From Myxococcales bacterium (GTDB taxonomy: Bacteria; Myxococcota_A; UBA9160; SMWR01), in NCBI GenBank assembly GCA_022572485.1, contig JACZVU010000067.1, positions 1-12,850 of the forward strand: a DNA stretch of 12,850 nucleotides, written 5' to 3'. The notes beneath the pieces are model-generated. The model saw only the letters and a list, made by a program, of their open reading frames with translations, made no database searches and had not been told where the DNA came from. Shown here piece after piece: positions 12,823-12,850 of this stretch. Positions within the stretch are counted from its first letter, which is position 1; the number at the start of each line of letters is the position of its first letter. A program made the translations under genes and the position numbers.

Positions 12823-12850
12823 GTGTCCTCCCTCGATCCACACTCGGATC

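Noticed and set aside
1..12850. tRNA or rRNA genes, CRISPR arrays, insertion sequences, phage or toxin-antitoxin modules
   Set aside because: None is visible: no transposase or integrase motifs, no direct-repeat/spacer pattern and no cloverleaf-like sequence. The only tandem repeat is coding (KATRK).

Overview
The window is GC-rich bacterial chromosome with dense genes, short gaps, strong G/C preference at third codon positions, and GTG or TTG starts beside ATG. Gene content (twitching ATPase plus soluble kinase-like regulator, several secreted proteins with coiled coils or von Willebrand A domains, a Lys/Arg-repeat histone-like peptide, omega subunit, tiny mS38-type ribosomal protein) fits an uncultured member of the former Deltaproteobacteria (Myxococcota-like). 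That placement is inference from style and gene mix. I see no rRNA, tRNA, CRISPR array, transposase or phage gene.

Layout. (1) 1-291, minus: 5' part of an ECF-type sigma factor running off the left edge, followed by a 314-base gap without a convincing gene. (2) 606-896, plus: small unrecognised protein. (3) 966-3169, minus: tightly coupled trio transcribed amidase -> ribonuclease PH (rph) -> ITP/XTP pyrophosphatase (rdgB). (4) 3403-5433, plus: large exported protein with an inactive trypsin-like region, a VWA domain apparently inserted into an Ig-like domain, and a coiled-coil tail. (5) 5482-6192, minus: exported transglutaminase-like cysteine peptidase; 6400-6528, minus: 42-residue single-pass membrane peptide. 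(6) 6773-7966, plus: AmpG-like MFS permease preceded by three consecutive palindromes. (7) 7984-8484, minus: small exported coiled-coil protein. (8) 8714-11178, plus: PilT/PilU-family ATPase followed 11 bases later by a GAF histidine-kinase-like protein whose phosphoacceptor His is Arg. (9) 11219-11657, minus: rpoZ and, upstream of it behind a strong hairpin terminator, a 29-residue KATRK-repeat peptide. (10) 11926-12123, plus: small orphan protein whose stop codon interlocks with that of a 30-residue mS38/bS22-type ribosomal protein on the minus strand (12120-12212); upstream of that, a TPR protein (12349-12822).

Functional threads. The amidase, and possibly the AmpG-like permease, concern peptidoglycan cleavage and muropeptide uptake; rph and rdgB do RNA processing and nucleotide-pool cleaning. 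The PilT and kinase-like pair suggests control of type IV pilus retraction by a protein that can probably bind ATP but cannot autophosphorylate in the usual way. The right end gathers small basic proteins of transcription, nucleoid and ribosome (omega, KATRK peptide, mS38-like). The most noteworthy items are the His-to-Arg kinase, the domain-in-domain VWA protein with a dead protease, the tiny ribosomal protein with a hairpin over its start codon, the perfect 15-base coding repeat, and the palindrome cluster before the permease.
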